From assembly GCA_050084985.1 (NCBI GenBank), contig JBITNC010000001.1:103416001-103480000 (forward strand): DNA of 64,000 bases. Direction: 5' to 3'. The stretch comes from Nageia nagi (taxonomy: Eukaryota; Pinophyta). The position numbers were made by a program, and so were the translations under genes. Shown here piece after piece: positions 33,728-46,950 of the stretch. How positions within the stretch are numbered: position 1 is the stretch's first letter; each line of letters begins with the position of its first letter. Below the pieces are notes generated by a model, which saw nothing but the letters and a program-made list of their open reading frames with translations, had not been told where the DNA came from and made no database searches.

Positions 33728-35825
33728 TCATTGTTGAGTTGCTGAGGTGAGGCCGGAAAAAAATCCCATCAGTCTCGCCTTGAGAGACATGACGGCCGAA
33801 TTCACAAGTGTCTCATCGTCCTTCAGAAACTCTCTATACAGTCTAAGGCAATACCTCTGCCTCTCTTCTGCCTCTTGTTTGCTCATCCTTCTCAGAATTG
33901 GCACAATTCTGTGCATCTGTTTTGTGGGAAATTGCAATATGCACCGATGCCATTGTATGAGAGTATCAAATGGCTTTACATAGTTATCAGCAATGAGCAC
34001 AGGAATTGTTCCTGCGCTTAGAATCTCTGTAAATCTGTATGAACTAGGCTGCCTTCCAGCAGGTGCCAACCCAAATGTAGAGTTCATTAGATCCACATAA
34101 TTGTACTCATCATAAATAGCTTCGTCCTCGGTGCAGTTTACCCCCAGATTGGGCTCCTTGTGCCTTACATAATTGTTGGTGGGATGTCTGCAAGAGAGCG
34201 CTATTATGATGTCTTTGCCGTTATGCATAGCTCTGAGAGAGGGATGGCTTCTGAAAGACCCTTCTACATCATCATGCCCCAAATACCTGAGTCCCCTGAA
34301 GGTAAGGAAATACTTTCTGTCAAAGGGTTTGAAGTTCTGAAAGTTTGTGAGCCGCATTTGAGGTGGGAGGGTAATGCTGATGTCGAAACCGGGGCGATAG
34401 ATTGTTTGGTGCATGTCGGTGATGAGAAGAGAAGCCATTCCTATGCTCTCCATGGGGAGCCTTGTGAGTGCCCATTTATCATGAAAGGAGACGAGCACAT
34501 GGTTCACTCCACCATTCCAGTGAGGTAGAGTGTGGAGAGGTGGAGGCGGTGGATCATGCCATGGGTCTGTGTCCACATACACCAAAAGCAGGCAGGCCTC
34601 GTGGGGATTCTTGGTGAACCATTTTGTTGTGTTCAGTTCCTGAAAATACCTGCAAACAAAGACCATCTTAGTCCAAAATATAGAAAAAATCTGCATCATA
34701 ATAGAGAATCAGGTCACATACCAACAAGATTGTCATAACAAAGAATAAAATTTTAAGGATCTTCTTTCACAGAGTTTGTTGGTTGAGTAGATCATGTTGT
34801 GATTCTATTTCATAGAATGTCCCATGTTCAAATCCCATCAAGAGTGATACAATGTACTCTCTACAGAACTGGATTTTAATAGAAAAATTTCTTTCTTTCT
34901 TTCTTGCAATATAATAAACTTTCAACTATTAATTCTATCAGCTGATAGAGGTTTTGATAAATGGTATGATGGTATAGCAGTTAGGACATTAAAAACTATT
35001 CTCACATTTAGATTTTTTTGGGTTGAACTACAATTTTACTCAAGCTAGTATGGCACCTTATTTTTGTTTTTGGATGCTGCTATCCTTCCTCCAAATTGAA
35101 TCATATACTTATAATAATGTTTATGCTCTAAATCTTAAACATTTATATCTCAAATCAATTAAAATCGATCAAATTGAACAAATTAAAATCAAAATCAACC
35201 AGATTCATGCACCATTACTAATCTCAATCTATTACATCAATTTTCAACCGATCCAAAGATCATAAAAGCTCAGGATATGTTCTTCTTAATTTAGAGGGTG
35301 ATAACCTACTCAATTACTTTCATGCAATAATCGACCTGCATCCCACCTGATCAAACACAACACAGGCCACAAATAACTATAGCCTTGTTTTCTCTCTGTA
35401 TAATTAATTGTTAGTTTCTGTGAAGACAAATCTTACCAGATCAAGGGAACATCTGGTCGATCATAACCGAAGATCTTGATGTCATCCATGTTTTCGCATC
35501 GTGAGTAGTTGAAACAGATATCCATCGAACACCGCGGAAACAATGCAGGATAATGCCAGACCATATTTTCTGCGTACCATGGGTCTTCTCTTTTGCATGG
35601 CTTCTCTATCACCTTTTCCTTCACTATAACTTGTGGTTCTGTAATATTAGAAAAGCTTCTATTACGTGATGTGCAGTAATCGTCGATGATGACCACTTTC
35701 TGGAAAGATTTTATAACGGACGGTCGGTTGTGGGTGAAGAATATGACCTCCAAACTGAAAATGCTAATTATGACGAGAATGATAAAGGTCGTGAAAAGGA
35801 AACTGTTTCTGTCTGCATTAGACAT
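33728..35825 (-). CDS. Exostosin-family (GT47, EXT1/EXT2-like) glycosyltransferase, copy 1, two exons
   Basis: Exon 1 is 35825-35437 and exon 2 is 34649-33728. The intron (35436-34650) has GTAAG and TTTGCAG borders and interrupts Trp130. The joined frame is 436 aa without stops. Seen: a short cytosolic tail, a hydrophobic anchor (residues about 9-30), a stem, a Cys motif C-x-M-D-x-C-F-x-Y-x-x-C (99-110) and the exostosin domain (about 115-425), with WNGGVNHVLVSFHDKW (174-189), RPGFDISITLP (215-225), YFLTFRGLRYLG (243-254), MHNGKDIIIALSCRH (271-285) and SYRFTEILSAGTIPVL (333-348). This predicts a Golgi type II enzyme adding sugars to a polysaccharide or glycoprotein. The Cys and HNGxD motifs resemble animal EXT1/EXT2 more than plant MUR3/IRX10 groups. 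No GT64 half is present. The usual KIFVYDLP reads KIFGYDRP (117-124). The start was chosen by alignment with copy 2, and another Met lies 10 codons upstream. Substrate unknown. Confidence 0.85.
34650..35436 (-). other. Intron of exostosin copy 1
   Basis: 787 bp with GT-AG ends, at the same position and phase as the 94-bp intron of copy 2. The extra length is AT-rich and contains no recognisable coding sequence. It may be an inserted repeat. Confidence 0.85.
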
Positions 35826-36611
35826 TATCACAGCTTGTTCAATCACTATGTTCATTCAAATACGAAGGAAAAGTACTTCTTACATCATACCAACAAGGGG
35901 CTGTCGAGAGTATGAGCAATTAGGAATTTAATATTACCTTCGGATTCACATTTAGAAAAACAACTGATGCTTCAACATTGCCAGCAATTTCCAACGATTT
36001 GGACGGTGCACGAGTCCCCATTTTCAAGTTCCTACTTCTTTTGTAATTAAAAGACATGCCGCGACGTGCAGACGTCCAGAGATTCTGAGAATTGTGCATA
36101 ACATGTCGATTCCTTCACATTATTCAAATCTTTAGTTTTTCATCGTGCTTTGAATGATATGAAATACCTACTACGCACAAAGTGGAGCTGGAGATTCGAA
36201 ATGAAAGGGATAAGGGTTACATATGTTTATGTAGTATAAAGTTTAAAACGATCATAAAAATATCATAATAAATTGCATGTCTCATTAACCATATATTAAA
36301 CTATAACCATTAAATCATTAGACGTCAATTTGGAATAGATTAATCATCATGGATGAGTAGCTCCCATCCTTTATAGTTAGTGGGGATATAGGCTTCATTT
36401 CTCTACACAACTCAACTATTGAAATCAAGGTGTCAAGCGACATGAACTAGAGGATATCATTACTTGGTTGAGGAATCATCACAAAAGGATACAAGACTTT
36501 GCTTAGTATATTCTATAGATCGATGGTGGAGAGATATGTGGCACAACAGTGAGCATGACTAGGTCATCATGTTTATACCTTTTCCTCAACCTTAGATCAA
36601 TGGCTCAGCAC
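35826..36611. other. Upstream region of exostosin copy 1
   Basis: This should hold the promoter and 5' UTR on the minus strand. Homology with copy 2 stops just above the start codon (ATNNCAGCTT shared), so the two promoters appear unrelated. I see no clear TATA box and no other gene. Confidence 0.4.
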
Positions 36612-36625
36612 GGGGGGGGGGGGGG
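36612..36625 (+). repeat. G14 homopolymer
   Basis: Fourteen consecutive G after CAGCAC, in sequence that is otherwise AT-rich. It is followed by GGGTAGGGCG. Confidence 0.95.
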
Positions 36626-36699
36626 CTATGGGTAGGGCGAGCCATCTTTGGAGGTACCCTACTAATTGTGCACAAAGCATTTTCTCAATACTAAACAAG

Positions 36700-39200
36700 G
36701 GTCTCCCAGCAGATCACTTCCATAGATACATATATAGATTTGCAACAACACATAAAAGATAATTCAAAATTACTCTAATAAAAAAAAGTGTATGTGGATT
36801 ATTAAAAAAATAACATTATTTTTGCCTTTCAATAACAGAAATAGAATTACCACACACAAATCCATCCTTAGTTTTATCTAGGAGGGAGGTAGAGGTATGA
36901 GGTATCCTAAAAGGGTTTGTCACAAAATAATAATGTAGGTTGGGACAAAGAAGAAAATAGATGGATCTAATGGGAGGCATATTACGCTTTTGTAAAAGCC
37001 CAAAAGATATGGACAAAATCTTCTAGGAGTTACCAATGGGGCAATAATGGATTAGGCATGCATAGATATTGGAGTTAGGAGCCTATGGGAATACCTTGAA
37101 ATAAAAGGTTCCATGCAAAGGATTCCTATTTGGGTGCTAAAAAAATCTTTTTGATTTCTTCATACATTTTTTTTATCTCATTAGAGGTAAGGTAGAATTT
37201 AGCCTATAATACTTCCTAGGGGAGCAAATACTTGATCTATTTATAATTGAGGTCTATTACCTAGTGAATGCATTGATGATAAAATTTATGGGCATGGATC
37301 CATAAGACCTCAACAAGTAGAAAATCCTAGATGGTTAAAATTAGAGACCATAATGGACATAGGAGGTTAATGGAGTGTCCCTTATAGGCCTTACAAGGAT
37401 TACCACTAGCCCACTTTAGCTAGGACTTAAGTACTTCCCAAGAATTTCGTATGCTTTTTACTATAAAAGAGTAAGAAATTTTGATGAGAACAAGAGCCAA
37501 CAATAGGGAGGGTATCCCTTTCCAAATATCATAAGCATGACATAGGTTAGAGGAAATGTAATGAAAAATAAGTATTTTCCAAGCTTCATCCCCTTTCAAT
37601 TCTCTCACAATCTATTTAACACATAAAGTGATTCCTTTTTTGTAATGATCCACTAGACCAAGGTGTCTTAAATATTTATGGAGGTAATAAAATTCCTAAG
37701 ATAATATATGAAAGTTAGAGGAAGAGAAGTCTAACTTATCTCATAGAAAATCCTTGAGGAGCTTGTCCAATAATTTATAGCATGTTATGCATAGAAGCTA
37801 AAACCTTAGAAAAGACTTAGAATTTTCCTACCAAGGAGAGTTTTTGGAAGATCAATGAGAAATTTTAGCTTTAAATCAGGAGAGCAAATGCTTTCACATC
37901 TCTAATGGAGAGATCAAAAAAGTAAAAAAAGATGTAGAGGAATTTGAATCTTCACTTAGTTCTATCCATTATCATTGATATTATGATCTAGCTTGTAATG
38001 ATATAACACAAGAGCTTATCTAAAGTACATAATATTACATCATTAAATACTAGAGCCTAACACAAGATATAAAATATACAATAACAACATATCTTGTATG
38101 AGAGATTCCTCATCCTCATTAATATTGAGGAAGGATTCATTGAAAAAAAATCAATTGATAAGTTAGATTATGTTATAGGCAAGGAATGCTTCTCTAATGA
38201 GCCTTTGTATATTCCTATTAGCAAGAAGGTAAGTAAAACCCTTTGCAACCAAAATGTATAATAATAGGGCCAAGGGACATCCTTGATAGATGGATCTGAA
38301 GAAGTCAATTTCTTATACTTAAATGTTGTTAAAAAAATTGAAGCATAAATAATATTGTATTAACTATTAATTAAAATTCTCTCTAAATCCTAATATATTT
38401 GAGCATGGTAATGTTGAAGTGCCATTGAATCCTATAATATGCCTTAGCATAATCAATTTTGATGACTTGAGGGTTAATTAATTCATGTCGCATAACTACT
38501 CCCTGACTTCCCATATGAATAATACATTATCTAGGATGTACAAACCCTGGATGAAACCTATTTTCTTTTCTTAGATAATAATTGGATGAAGCAATAAAAT
38601 ATATATTGCTATCATGATTTCTAGGAGATATTTAATAAAGTTATATGATATTAATTATTACTGAGCTTCACATCTCTTGACATTAGAATAAATCTAATAT
38701 TACATTAAATAATAATTGGGTTTAAAGAGTTATTCCCTATGGCCTCTAGATATACATGAAGGAGTTTTGATGTAATAGTATCACCTAATAATTTATAGAA
38801 TTTGTATATGAAACCATCAAGTTCTAGAGCTTTATCATTGGCCATATTCCGTAAGATTACAAAAATATCATCTAGAAGATTAAACATCTAAATGTTTGTA
38901 GGGAACCACTACTATACAATTTTGTAATATTTATTCTCTTTTAAAGAGAGGGATTAAAAGGAAAATAGTTATTTTTTGTGAGATACAAAAGCCTACACTA
39001 TCTCTAGGGTGGATGTTAGATGATTATCCCTATCTTGAATGGATTCAATGCTTGTCACTTGATTACAAGGCAAGGTATAAAGAAAGAATTCTTTTGTCAC
39101 CCTCTTTCAAATCTTAAGCTAATGGACCTTGAATTTAAAAAAGGAAACTCTCACTTCATAGAATAGACAAAGAATAAATTGATGACTAATTTGAGTCGAG
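36700..39200 (-). pseudogene. LINE3: degenerate plant LINE ORF2
   Basis: On the minus strand, a linker block at about 39140-39060 is followed by 38887-38705 (MANDKALELDGFIYKFYKLLGD, VYLEAIGNNSL), which matches the pre-RT NDKAPGxDGF region. Next is an RT core at about 38480-38200 (VIKIDYAKAYYRIQWHFN, then GCPLALLLYILVAKGF-like), then 37608-37420 (WKILIFHYIS, FIVKSIRNSWEVLKS) from the C-terminal part. Many stops and shifts. The family is the same broad type as LINE4 (KxDYxKAYxRIxW) and differs from LINE1 and LINE2. Confidence 0.75.
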
Positions 39201-41880
39201 TACATCTACTAAAAGTAATTAGATGGATGTTCTTCTAGCCTAAGGGAGGTTAAGGAGAGCTCCTTTTGCAAATCTACATTGGTATATGGATTGGTTCCAC
39301 TAATCAATCCATCATGTGGTTCTAGTGGGCCTATGAATAAGGTTCAAAATATATTGTATATAGAGTTTCATAGTGGGATGGTGGAGGAAGGAGGTATTAT
39401 GTTATAAAGAGATCTTGAAATGAAAAAACAAGCATCATATTAATAGATCATGAAAAGGATGGGTGAATGATTCAATAAGGCCATATAAAAAATAATAGGA
39501 ATGAAAGTGTTGATGATGTCATGACATATAAAGGAGAATATAGATTAACTTAATAACATTGCATTACCAATATAATCTTTTTAGAATTCTATAGATTCAA
39601 TATTAGACTAACTAAATTAGATCTTATTAATAAAGGGAATAGGTAAAAATAAAGAGTTATGTTCTAATACTTTGAGCTTAACTCTTCGTGAAATACTAGG
39701 TAAATCACTCCCATAGTCCACCATGATATGGGAATGTGTTTCACTTTATTAACTTAGTATTACACCATATTGAACTAACCATAGAGAATCCAAGTTTCTA
39801 GATGAAGAAAGATATCTACCCTCCATAATATGTTATAGTTATTTGGAACAATACTAACCATAGAGTAAGTATTTTCTATATCGTACTATTTTGTTAAAAA
39901 ATTAAACTCATCTTTCAAAGAAGAGATCCTAATTTCATTCATTAAAACTATATTACAAATTAAGAAAATTTTATTTTGTACTTCACTTATTTTACCTTTT
40001 ACTTCTTTTTTTTTGTACCATCATTTGATTTGTTATATGCTAGTGTTTCATTCTCAAAATGTTAACTTTTATTTAAATAATTAAGAGGTCATTTAAATAT
40101 TATGAATGCATATTATGTATTTTCATTAATCATGACTAGAATGGAGTGCATTTATTTCATCATTCCTTGATATAAAAAATAAATAATGTACGTGTGCTCA
40201 TTTTTTTTCAAAAAAAAATTATTTTCAAAATTATTTCTTCTAACATAAATTTCTATTTTGATTTCCTTTTCCTTTTTATCAACATGTATACATGGTTTCA
40301 ATATGGGTAGGTTGGTCCAACATTCTTAGTACACACCTAACCATTATAAGTTTCATGTTTATGATCTATCTTAAATTATGTTTTTAGTTTGGTGCTTCCA
40401 ACTAAATACTCTCATAGATGTCCTCCAAGATGGTATTAAAAAATGGAATTCCTTGTTCTTAATTCTAAGGTGGTGAGTAAGACTTTTATGTCTACACTAT
40501 TTTTTTCTTCTTAAGGTATTTTGGAAAAACATATAAATTCCCTTCAAGATGGTGAATATTCAATATCACCACATTCTTGTTCTTTTTCTTGTTATTTAGA
40601 TGAATAGAGTTAAATATTATAGTACAACAATTATAGAGGTGGTAAAAAATAAAATATATCTAAATCTTCAAAATTGTGGATGAAGTCAACCTACATATTT
40701 GGGTATTTTTTATTGACTCTTTCATTTCTAAATCAATATTATTCAATTACAACATATTTTAAATAGTAATTGTGATATGATGATAAATTACTAATGATAA
40801 TTTCAAATATGATATAAATAATTCTTTTTAAAATGTATAATAGTATCATATATATTTTTAAGACTCATATTTGTATCACTAAGATAGAAAACACAATCCA
40901 AAAATCAACACCACCATCATTAAGTCTCTTTTTGATAAGTAAGGGATGAGACAAGTAGTGATCAATAAAATGAGTTCTAAATCATATAATGAGGGTCATT
41001 AATGTGAATGAGATCTGTAAGGCTCTTAAGATGAATGATTTAGAGGAGCCCAAATTATAGCACAAGGTTCAATAACCCAATAACGCTATAAGGTATGAAC
41101 ATAGTCTAACCCCATAGCCTTTTTTTTGTTTAAGTGCAAATTTGTAACCACACATCATGAAAAATTTCTAACTTATTATCATGAGATAAATCCATATAGG
41201 GAGTATGCTATTTAAAAATAAATATATTATAACTTTTCTAGATGTGAAATAAGAGACTAATTCAAAATATTTACCATCCTTATTGCAAAGGAGGAGATAG
41301 AGTGAAAGTATCTCCTAAAGAGCATACTGCTAAGGAAATCTACCATGTATGAAATGGGAGAAAAGAAGAAGAAACCTAATTCCAAGCATACTTAAATTAA
41401 AATTAAAATTTCAATGATAAAAAAATATTTAAATCTTAATATTCAATGGAGAGAGAGAGAGAAGTATATCATAGAGCTAAATCCTTGAACCAAACTCTAT
41501 ATGAAATCTTTTTAAGGATTTATGTATCTACTTGGTCACACCACTTAGGACATTGTGTGAGATAATTCTTGATTGTCCATGTATTTGCAACTACTCTACC
41601 TAGGGTAGTATTATCATACCTTAGTTTAATGGTGTCCACCCATACAATAGCCTTAGTGAATATTAAAATTTCTAGAGAAGAGAATCAAACTAGCGTAGAA
41701 ACCTCACAAGTTTGTACTCAAAGTTTTTAATGAGGTAAATGTTTTATTCTTGAAGTTCTTATTACTTTATTCAAGTTTACCTCTACATGTAAATATTATA
41801 AAAGTAATATATTAGTAGGTTATTTCTTAGGTTTTATTCCAAATAATACTTTGATATATGTATGGATTCACCAAGTATAA
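39201..41880. other. AT-rich stretch without recognisable gene
   Basis: No coding motif on either strand. A short GA microsatellite lies at 41449-41462. The right part could be the 5' UTR of LINE4, which starts coding at about 41900. Confidence 0.4.
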
Positions 41881-41889
41881 TAGTCTTGT

Positions 41890-42400
41890 AGTGTCAAACT
41901 TAAAAATATTCAAAATATAGTAAAAGGCTTTTTTTATTCCATTTCTCAAACTCCTCTCATGTCGAAAAAATACTTAAAAGAGATCCATGTTCTATTCGTA
42001 TTTTATTATTAAAATTTTAATAATATTCTTAATATTTTATGGTTAGTGATGAAGCCTCATTGGAAGTTCTTGTATGGGTTGAGTTTTTTGATCTGCTAAT
42101 TTCTATGTGGTATTATTTACAAACTCTAGTAGATCCCATAGGGAGTTTGTGTTCTCATATCCAACCAAATTTTATTCTATTTTCCCTAATAGTTATGTTT
42201 ACATTAAGGTTGATTTGTCCAAAGATATCCAAGAATTCATTGACATGAAAATTAGTGATGTTTTCATTCAACAATAAGTGGTATACATCAACTTGTTGAA
42301 CACCTATTATCATTGCTAATTACTAGAGTAAAAGATTAAGAATTTCCAACTTATGGTTGACAATTTTAAACCTTATACAACTTCTACTTGTTCCTCTAGT
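41890..42400 (+). pseudogene. LINE4 ORF1 relic (DUF4283-like)
   Basis: Three frames together show GFFYSI, then KYLKEIHVLF, then LEVLVWVEFFDLLISMWYY (42060-42120), then SYVYIKVDLSKDIQEFIDMKI and a YINLLNTYYHC tail (about 42190-42320). This order fits plant LINE ORF1 proteins (DUF4283 domain then zinc knuckle), which bind RNA. Frameshifts between the blocks show it is dead. Confidence 0.65.
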
Positions 42401-43149
42401 CCTATGACTCCTTATAAAGGAGATAAAGGAAGTTAGGAGGAGTATATCATAATTACCAACCAAAGGAATCATTAGTCTAAGAAAAAAGGGTATCCTTTGG
42501 AGCCTTTCTCTACTTCACCATTGGTTCAAGAATTTACTCTTTCTATTTTCTATAAATCCTCCATCCTTATTTACTCTTTAAGTTCAAATAGTTACCCCTA
42601 CCATGCACCCTCCATCGATAGCTCCTAGACAATGGTCTAGTACTTCACTTACTTATGTTATAACAAAGACTCATTCTCCTTCTACTCCTCATGTTTCCTC
42701 TTCTTCTAAAGAATTTGGTTCCTATATTCTTAAGAAAGCACTCCTAAATTATGCCTAAGTTTTAATAACTCTCTTTTCTCATAGCCCCTTGCTACATGGC
42801 ATGCACCTTCATCATGAGTAGTGATATCAAATGAATTTTTTAGGAGAATGGAGAGCAATTTTTTAGCATCTTGTTCAATTCCCTTGGGTATTTGTGTGAT
42901 ACAAAGGATACAATGGATATCTTGAACCTTTATGATATTTTTTTGTTATGGATTATAAGATAAATGAGAATTCCAATTTAAAAATATATGGTTTATAGTA
43001 TGTTAATAAATGCCACTTACATATATGTAAGTTTAGACTTTATTTATTTATAAGATGTTAAAATATCTGATTTCATGTTGCAAAGCACCTCTAATTTTCT
43101 TTGTCCACATAGTATTTTTCATTAAACTAGTCATTCTTTTAAAAAAAAA

Positions 43150-46100
43150 GTGATCACTTTCATTATGCACAAGTGGCTTACAGACATAGTGACATGGGAA
43201 GTTAACCCTTCAAATCAAGTAGTTTGGATAGTGCTAGAGATTTATGGGTAGTATTTTACTATTATCAATATTTATGCTTTGAATGATGATCCTAAAGGGT
43301 GTTCTCTTAGTAATTGCTTTCTTTTTCTATTCCAAATGTAGTCTAAGTTCTTTATAGTGATCTTAATATTATTGAAAAAGATTATGATAAAATAGGGTAG
43401 CAACCTATATGATGGAATGTTAGACAAAGAGAAGTATATTTTTTTATGAAAAATTATCTTGGGTTTTATAATCTCAATTCTTAGTTTTTTCCTTTATATT
43501 TTTCTAATTCCATATTATTTACTTGTCCAACTTCTAAGCTACATACACCAAGATTTTGAAATAACTAGACAAATCTATGCTTACTAAAATTTTAGTTTTA
43601 ATTTCAATCAATTTTTTCATCTTCTCCTTTTGTGTTTGCTATCCTTTGCACAATTTTATCTCGTCATGCTCCTATTCATTTTGATGTGATCTTAAATTGT
43701 TCTTTGTATTGTCTCTTCTATTCTTAGTTTTATTTTAATATTTCTTTTATTCAAAATTTGGTCATAAAAACTCATATACATAGAATTTAGAATCTTGTTC
43801 CTAGGCCATATAGTTCTCAATGTTGGATTTATTAGTGGAATGATGTGATATCTTACATGACCACCCTTTTGCATACTCTTGGTGTGGAAGTAGCTAAGCA
43901 TATAATACATACCAATATTTATCTTAAGGTAGAGTTGGATAAGGCCTGTATATGAATTGAAGCTTGTCCCCTTAAATCTTCTCTAAAAGGTCACATTTAT
44001 AACTTGTGTCACAAGTTTTAAAAAAATCAATCTTTATTAGGCACAAGGGGCTAAACTTTTAGACAAATTGCATTGGATTAAGATAAGGGATAAAATTTCT
44101 AAATATTTTTTCAAAGGTTGAGATATCCTCCCTAGGCCACCAAGTTTTAGGCTATTCATGTTGATGATGAATATTATACTTATCTTCTTGATATCATTAT
44201 TTCTTTTATTCATCATTATTAAAAGGTTTTTGCTTTACAAAACGTACTTTAGTTCAAAAACAAGCCTTGGCTAATTATCATATTTTTTATCTTGTATAAG
44301 ATCCCTAAATGATTGGAGTTTTGTTATAAACCCATGACTCTTAATGATCTCACACAAGCTCTTTCTTAAATGGCTAATCACAAGGCTCCTAGTTTGTATG
44401 CCTTCCTTTATGAATTATATAAAGAATTATAGGATATGGTTGGTCCAAATATTTTTAATGTCTATAAGGAAGTAATGGTTGGTATGGACCTTCTTAATGT
44501 CTACAAAGAAGCAATAAATTTTATAATATGTTATAAAATTATTACAAAAGCCTTAGGCTGAAAGATTCATCATGTCATATTTTACTTCCTCAAATTCTTT
44601 GGCCATAATATACTCCTAGCGCACTCACTTAGTAGAAAGCCTTCAAAATACATGCGAGCATGGGCTTCTTAAAAAATACCACCTCCTCTTTAAATTTATT
44701 AAAACTTTAATGGTAAACCCATATATAATAAATAATAACCTCTTTTTAAAACTTATCAATTTTATGGCTTTTATATACCCTTGTATAATCTTTTGTATGA
44801 ATTTTAAATATCTCTACCCCCCTCCCCTTATAAAATACTTATCAATATATTGATAGTTCAACTATATATTAAAAATACCCCCTATATGCTCTCATATGAT
44901 ATTTACCATTTCCAAGTAGTGACTTCCCTAGGAACATATTGGTTTTGTTCAAAGCATGTATATTCTTTATAATGTTATGGTACTTTGGGAAGCTATGGAG
45001 TGGGAAAGAATATCAAAATAAGATATTCTATTTATTAAAGTTGACTTTGAGAAAGAATATGACAAAACTGAATGATATTTTATACTTACCATTTCGCAGG
45101 ATCTTGGTTTTGATCCCAACTTTATAAATTCTATGAACATATTTTTAAGGATGCTTTTATTGTTCTTAAGTTGAATACTTTTCAATTTGAAGTTATTAGC
45201 CTTTTAATTTAGTGAAGTATGAATGTATTTTGGCTCCTTCTCTATTTCTTATAGCAACAAAATATTTTGGCTATTTTCTTACTCACAACAAAAATCATGA
45301 AATTATTTGTGGTATTTCTCTTCCTAATGCTCAAATTTAGTTGATCAATGGTCATTTTGTTGATGATTCCTTTTTGTCTATCTAGGAATATGAATAGTTG
45401 ATTTTGATTTCTTTATTTTACATGGATATGTTTAGCTTGGCCTCAAGTTTGAGCATTTAGTAGAAGAAAAATTCTTATTTCAAATAATATTTGAAGTCCC
45501 TTCCTATTGGCTATCTCAACACCAATGGAATTGGATTCAACTTGGTGAGATATTTAAATTATTTAGAATTCATATTTCTTTTGTGCTCAACTTTGGGATT
45601 TTGTAGTGCACAAAGTGGAGAAGAAGCTTTCCTAGTTGATTGCCAAAAATATTTCCTTACCAAGAAAGTTTCAAGTTTGTTATAAGATTTTAGCCATTAT
45701 GTATGTTTACTATTCTTGTGAGGCTTAGTCAAATACCTATTACCAAAATCTTGAAAGGCTTTTATATGATTTCTTATGGGCAAATGCTTCTTATAAGAAC
45801 AAGTTTCATACAGTGGCTTGGAAAATTTATTATCTTGACAAAAACTATAGTGGCATGGGCCTTTTTTATTATTAGTGTCAAAGACTTTCCTTGTGTACTA
45901 AGTGGATCATTTAGTCTTTGAATGGATTGGAAGTTTAGAAAGTTTTCATTTTTCATTACATATCTACAAGTCTTCCCCTTGGAATGAGGGTTTGGAGAGA
46001 GCTTAGTTTTCAAGCTCTTCTCATAACTCTTATTCATACCAAGATTAAAGGCTCATTTATAATCCAAAGTATTTGGTGAACTTAGGAAGCTTTCAAACCA

Positions 46101-46950
46101 TAGCTCCATTGGAAGGGAGGAGGGCATTGGAAGGGATCTTCCATTTTGACCATCAATTACTACTAGTCTCCTATAATCACTTGGCAAGTTATTCCTTTAG
46201 TTAAAATTAAGTGGATTTGTGCCCTACACTTTTATATAAAAGGAATGGATTCCATTGAAAATTTATTTTCATTTCACACCAATGGTTAGATTCCATGGGA
46301 GTCTTTCAAAGAGCTTCACAATTTGGAAGTGGAAGATAAGTACATCTATGATGTGGTGCTTGATAGTGTTCCTTTTTTCTCTATGGTAAAAAATTGCTAA
46401 ACATTTTCATACATTGTGATGGTATGATTGGAGTTGGCCCATGAATTTTCCTTTACTCTAGTATAAATCTTGTTAAGGATATTCCTGACTTTCTCCTCAT
46501 TTTCTCATGGCTTCTATTCTTGATGAGTGTTGGGATCTCATTTCTCCTCCTTTTAGGTGGATTCTTGATTTTAACATGGTTTGGAATTCTTAAATTAATT
46601 TGAAACAAGACTTTTTTTTTTGCATGGAGCATACTTTTATAGGGACTTCCTCTTGGACATACACTTAAGTCCATGTGGATTGGGGATCCTAGTTGTTTCT
46701 TTTATGGTGATCTTGAAGATTTTCCCTATTTATTTTGGTATTATAGGAAAGCCAAAGCTTCTTGATATTGGCTTGAAACCCTCTTCAGACCCATTTTGGC
46801 AAACTCTTTTTCTTAGGTGCAAGTTCCACTTGAGAATCCTCTTGAATTTTCTATGTCATTAGTTCATTTTTTAAAAAAATTTAGGATTAACATCCTCTTC
46901 CATATTTGGAAGTCTTGCAAAAAAATTATCTTTTTCCAACATGATGTTTT
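43150..46950 (+). pseudogene. LINE4 ORF2 relic (endonuclease, RT, C-terminal)
   Basis: Endonuclease end at about 43215-43300 (VWIVLEIYG..FTIINIYALND), with NYLGFYNLN near 43455. The RT core starts at about 44935 (HIGFVQSMYILYNVM, LFIKVDFEKEYDKTEWYF) and continues at 45230-45400 (GCPLAPSLFLIATKYF-like, GHFVDDSFLSI). Connector blocks follow at 45491-45685 and 45703-45921 (KILKGFYMISYGQM, WLGKFIILTK). The tail reaches about 46900. FVDD keeps both Asp residues, but frameshifts and stops are frequent. With ORF1 it makes a near full-length LINE of about 5 kb. Confidence 0.82.

Noticed and set aside
34160-34528. 122-aa plus-strand frame inside exostosin copy 1
   Set aside because: Antisense of a well-supported exostosin exon.
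42039-42248. Independent 69-aa host gene
   Set aside because: Its sequence and both flanking frames fit the LINE ORF1 domain order.
43692-43910. Minus-strand 72-aa frame
   Set aside because: Lies antisense within plus-strand LINE4 and has no domain signature.
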